Source: an uncultured Candidatus Melainabacteria bacterium (GTDB lineage Bacteria > Cyanobacteriota > Vampirovibrionia > Gastranaerophilales > Gastranaerophilaceae). From it: 7,336 bases of DNA. This document shows positions 6,464 to 7,336 of this stretch, piece by piece. Both the position numbers and the translations under genes were made by a program. The notes under the pieces are model-generated. The model did no database searches and was not told the origin of the DNA. It was given only the letters and a program-made list of their open reading frames with translations. The stretch is taken from contig CALAFU010000213.1 in the NCBI GenBank assembly GCA_937891325.1, positions 1-7,336 of the forward strand. Direction: 5' to 3'. How positions within the stretch are numbered: the stretch's first letter is position 1; the number at the start of each line of letters is the position of its first letter.

Positions 6464-7246
6464 TTACTTACATCTTGGGTTTTGTTCTGTTGGTGTTGTT
6501 CCGTTTGGACATTTCTTATCTTTTGTTAGTTTTAAGTAGTCCATATTATCATAGTCAATTATCCAACCAGACGCCGAAATTCCATATCCTGCAGATAAAT
6601 CTGCCAAATAACTACTAACCCCGTTTTGGCGATAAGGAACAAAATCATTATCCCGTAACTGAAACATAAAAATATCCTTTCCATATTGAGTAGGACCTTT
6701 AGTTGGACCATCTATATCCACAATGGCACCCCCATCTAAAAAACCTACAGATGTTCCATCAGCAGTTATAAACTTATAAACACTATTCTCGGCATCTCTG
6801 CTATTATTCTCTGCAACACCCGCAATAAATTTAACTTTTGCACTTGATAAACAACCTTTATTAACTTCCATTTTGCAATTTTTAGATACTTTCATAAATT
6901 CTGTCATACGTTCACCCAATCTGGTGGTTTGAGCAACTGATGTTGAATCTAATTGTAACCATTCATCATAAGGTCCATAAACTGCTTGTGCACGGCCTAA
7001 TGCATCATTCAAATTTGAATATATTTTTTTAACCTTTGCAATTTTTTCTTTATCCGCAGTTGAAGAATTTAAGTTTGGAATAGTCAACGCTGCAACCACG
7101 CCAATAATACCCATTACGATTAGGGTTTCTGCAAGCGTGAAGGCTAGAACTTTTTTGAAGGTGTGTCTAATCTTTATGTCATCCCGCATAAGTGAAACGC
7201 ATTGCGGGATCTTTCTCAAGACCTTTTTAAAGATACCGCAACGCAC
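6464..7246 (-). CDS. Type IV prepilin-like / pseudopilin protein with repeat-derived leader
   Basis: A prepilin-peptidase site lies at residues 35/36 (VLA before FTLAETL): F36 would be +1 and E40 the conserved Glu5, followed by the helix TLIVMGIIGVVAALTIPNL. The mature protein would have 225 residues. Its body carries KIYSNLNDALGRAQ and a loop VDIDGPTKGPTQYGKDIF (176-193) that recalls the calcium loop of GspG-type pseudopilins. C124/C132 and C246/C259 may form disulfides. This points to a filament or secretion-system subunit; no pilus machinery lies nearby. The start is uncertain. The GTG at 7246 has no ribosome binding site, an in-frame ATG at 7189-7187 gives a more usual 16-residue leader (MRDDIKIRHTFKKVLA), and the frame stays open to the right edge through palindromic repeats. 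The gene converges on the DUF262-like gene with a 16-bp gap. Confidence 0.85.
   Translation of the reverse strand: MRCGIFKKVLRKIPQCVSLMRDDIKIRHTFKKVLAFTLAETLIVMGIIGVVAALTIPNLNSSTADKEKIAKVKKIYSNLNDALGRAQAVYGPYDEWLQLDSTSVAQTTRLGERMTEFMKVSKNCKMEVNKGCLSSAKVKFIAGVAENNSRDAENSVYKFITADGTSVGFLDGGAIVDIDGPTKGPTQYGKDIFMFQLRDNDFVPYRQNGVSSYLADLSAGYGISASGWIIDYDNMDYLKLTKDKKCPNGTTPTEQNPRCK
7178..7214 (+). repeat. Palindromic REP-like module A (GTC-ATCCCGCA/TGCGGGAT-CTTT)
   Basis: The perfect 8-bp arms ATCCCGCA (7181-7188) and TGCGGGAT (7203-7210) enclose a 14-base loop, with GTC before and CTTT after. The asymmetric flanks give the element a direction, and here it reads forward on the plus strand. The module lies inside the pilin reading frame and encodes the leader around QCVSLMRDD. 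Three further modules with different stem sequences but the same flanks follow, so this is a repeat family rather than a single terminator. Confidence 0.8.
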
Positions 7247-7265
7247 TTCGTTTGCGCGGTATGAC
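7229..7265 (-). repeat. Palindromic REP-like module B (inverted relative to A)
   Basis: ATACCGC (7233-7239) pairs with GCGGTAT (7256-7262), and AACG (7240-7243) with CGTT (7249-7252) extends the stem beyond a three-base bulge. The flanks are AAAG on the left and GAC on the right, the reverse complement of the flanks of module A. A and B therefore face each other across 14 bases, as paired REP elements do in BIMEs. The annotated GTG start of the pilin lies in the loop of this module. Confidence 0.75.
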
Positions 7266-7282
7266 GGAGTGCTAGATACATT

Positions 7283-7309
7283 GTCATTCTGAACTTGTTT
7301 CAGAATCTC
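7283..7309 (+). repeat. Palindromic REP-like module C (GTC-ATTCTGAA/TTCAGAAT-CTC)
   Basis: The perfect 8-bp arms ATTCTGAA (7286-7293) and TTCAGAAT (7299-7306) enclose the loop CTTGT. The GTC and CTC flanks match those of module A, so it is in forward orientation. The stem sequence differs from A and B, which suggests compensatory change or a separate subfamily within the same repeat class. Confidence 0.8.
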
Positions 7310-7317
7310 TTGTTTAT

Positions 7318-7336
7318 GAGACCCTGAAATAAATTC
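7318..7336 (-). repeat. Palindromic REP-like module D (inverted, cut by the right edge)
   Basis: GAG (7318-7320) is followed by the arm ACCCTGAA (7321-7328), a five-base loop ATAAA, and TTC, the first three bases of the expected second arm TTCAGGGT. The rest lies outside the window. The flank is the reverse complement of the CTC side of module C, so C and D form a second facing pair. Confidence 0.6.

Noticed and set aside
6441..6466. Hairpin TAATTAA..TTAATTA between the DUF262-like and pilin stops as a terminator
   Set aside because: The stem is AT-only apart from two GC pairs behind an AA bulge, and no T-run follows on either strand. It is too weak to annotate.
7178..7265. Modules A and B as ordinary transcription terminators
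   Set aside because: No T-run of the expected length follows the stems in a consistent direction, and four different stems share the same asymmetric flanks, which fits a repeat family better.

Overview
The window is low-GC bacterial DNA with six sizeable protein genes and one small broken or frameshifted secreted-protein gene. I see no rRNA, tRNA, CRISPR array or transposase. Three features fit a non-photosynthetic cyanobacterial relative of the Gastranaerophilales / Vampirovibrionia ('Melainabacteria') type: the AT-rich coding, a lone prepilin-like protein with a TLAETLIVMGIIGVVAALTIPNL-type N-helix, and a phycobilisome-lyase-like HEAT protein. This placement is a pattern-based inference, not a proof.

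Layout, left to right. (1) 1-1139, minus: most of a U32-family tRNA/rRNA hydroxylation protein (TrhP/YegQ-like), cut by the left edge. Its upstream region holds a perfect interrupted palindrome over a possible -10 box placed for a leaderless start. (2) 1225-1636, plus: a small secreted, Tyr/Asn/Gly/Pro-rich protein. Its signal-peptide half and its body lie in different frames. It ends at a strong bidirectional terminator. (3) 1701-2558, minus: a 285-residue HEAT-repeat scaffold protein with its own promoter. (4) 2559-2869: a gene-free AT-rich spacer with inverted repeats. (5) 2870-4516, minus: a soluble PAS-GAF sensor histidine kinase with no response regulator beside it. It has a perfect TATAAT placed so that transcription would begin at the ATG. 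(6) 4722-5318 and 5329-6447, plus: a two-gene unit made of a protein with an OmpR-type winged-helix C-terminus and no receiver domain, followed by a degenerate DUF262 (GmrSD N-terminal, ParB-like) protein with no HNH nuclease domain. (7) 6464 to about 7246, minus: a type IV prepilin-like protein. Its leader runs into a cluster of four palindromic GTCA...TCT repeats in alternating orientation (7178-7336), which stay in frame with the pilin up to the right edge.

How they fit together. Most genes appear to be separately transcribed. The clearest operon is the winged-helix/DUF262 pair, 10 bp apart, with a good ribosome binding site only on the first gene. It is divergent from the kinase, so the 205-bp spacer between them probably carries both promoters. 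The parts most worth a second look are that pair, the repeat-derived prepilin leader, the frameshifted secreted protein, and the two promoters whose geometry predicts leaderless mRNAs.
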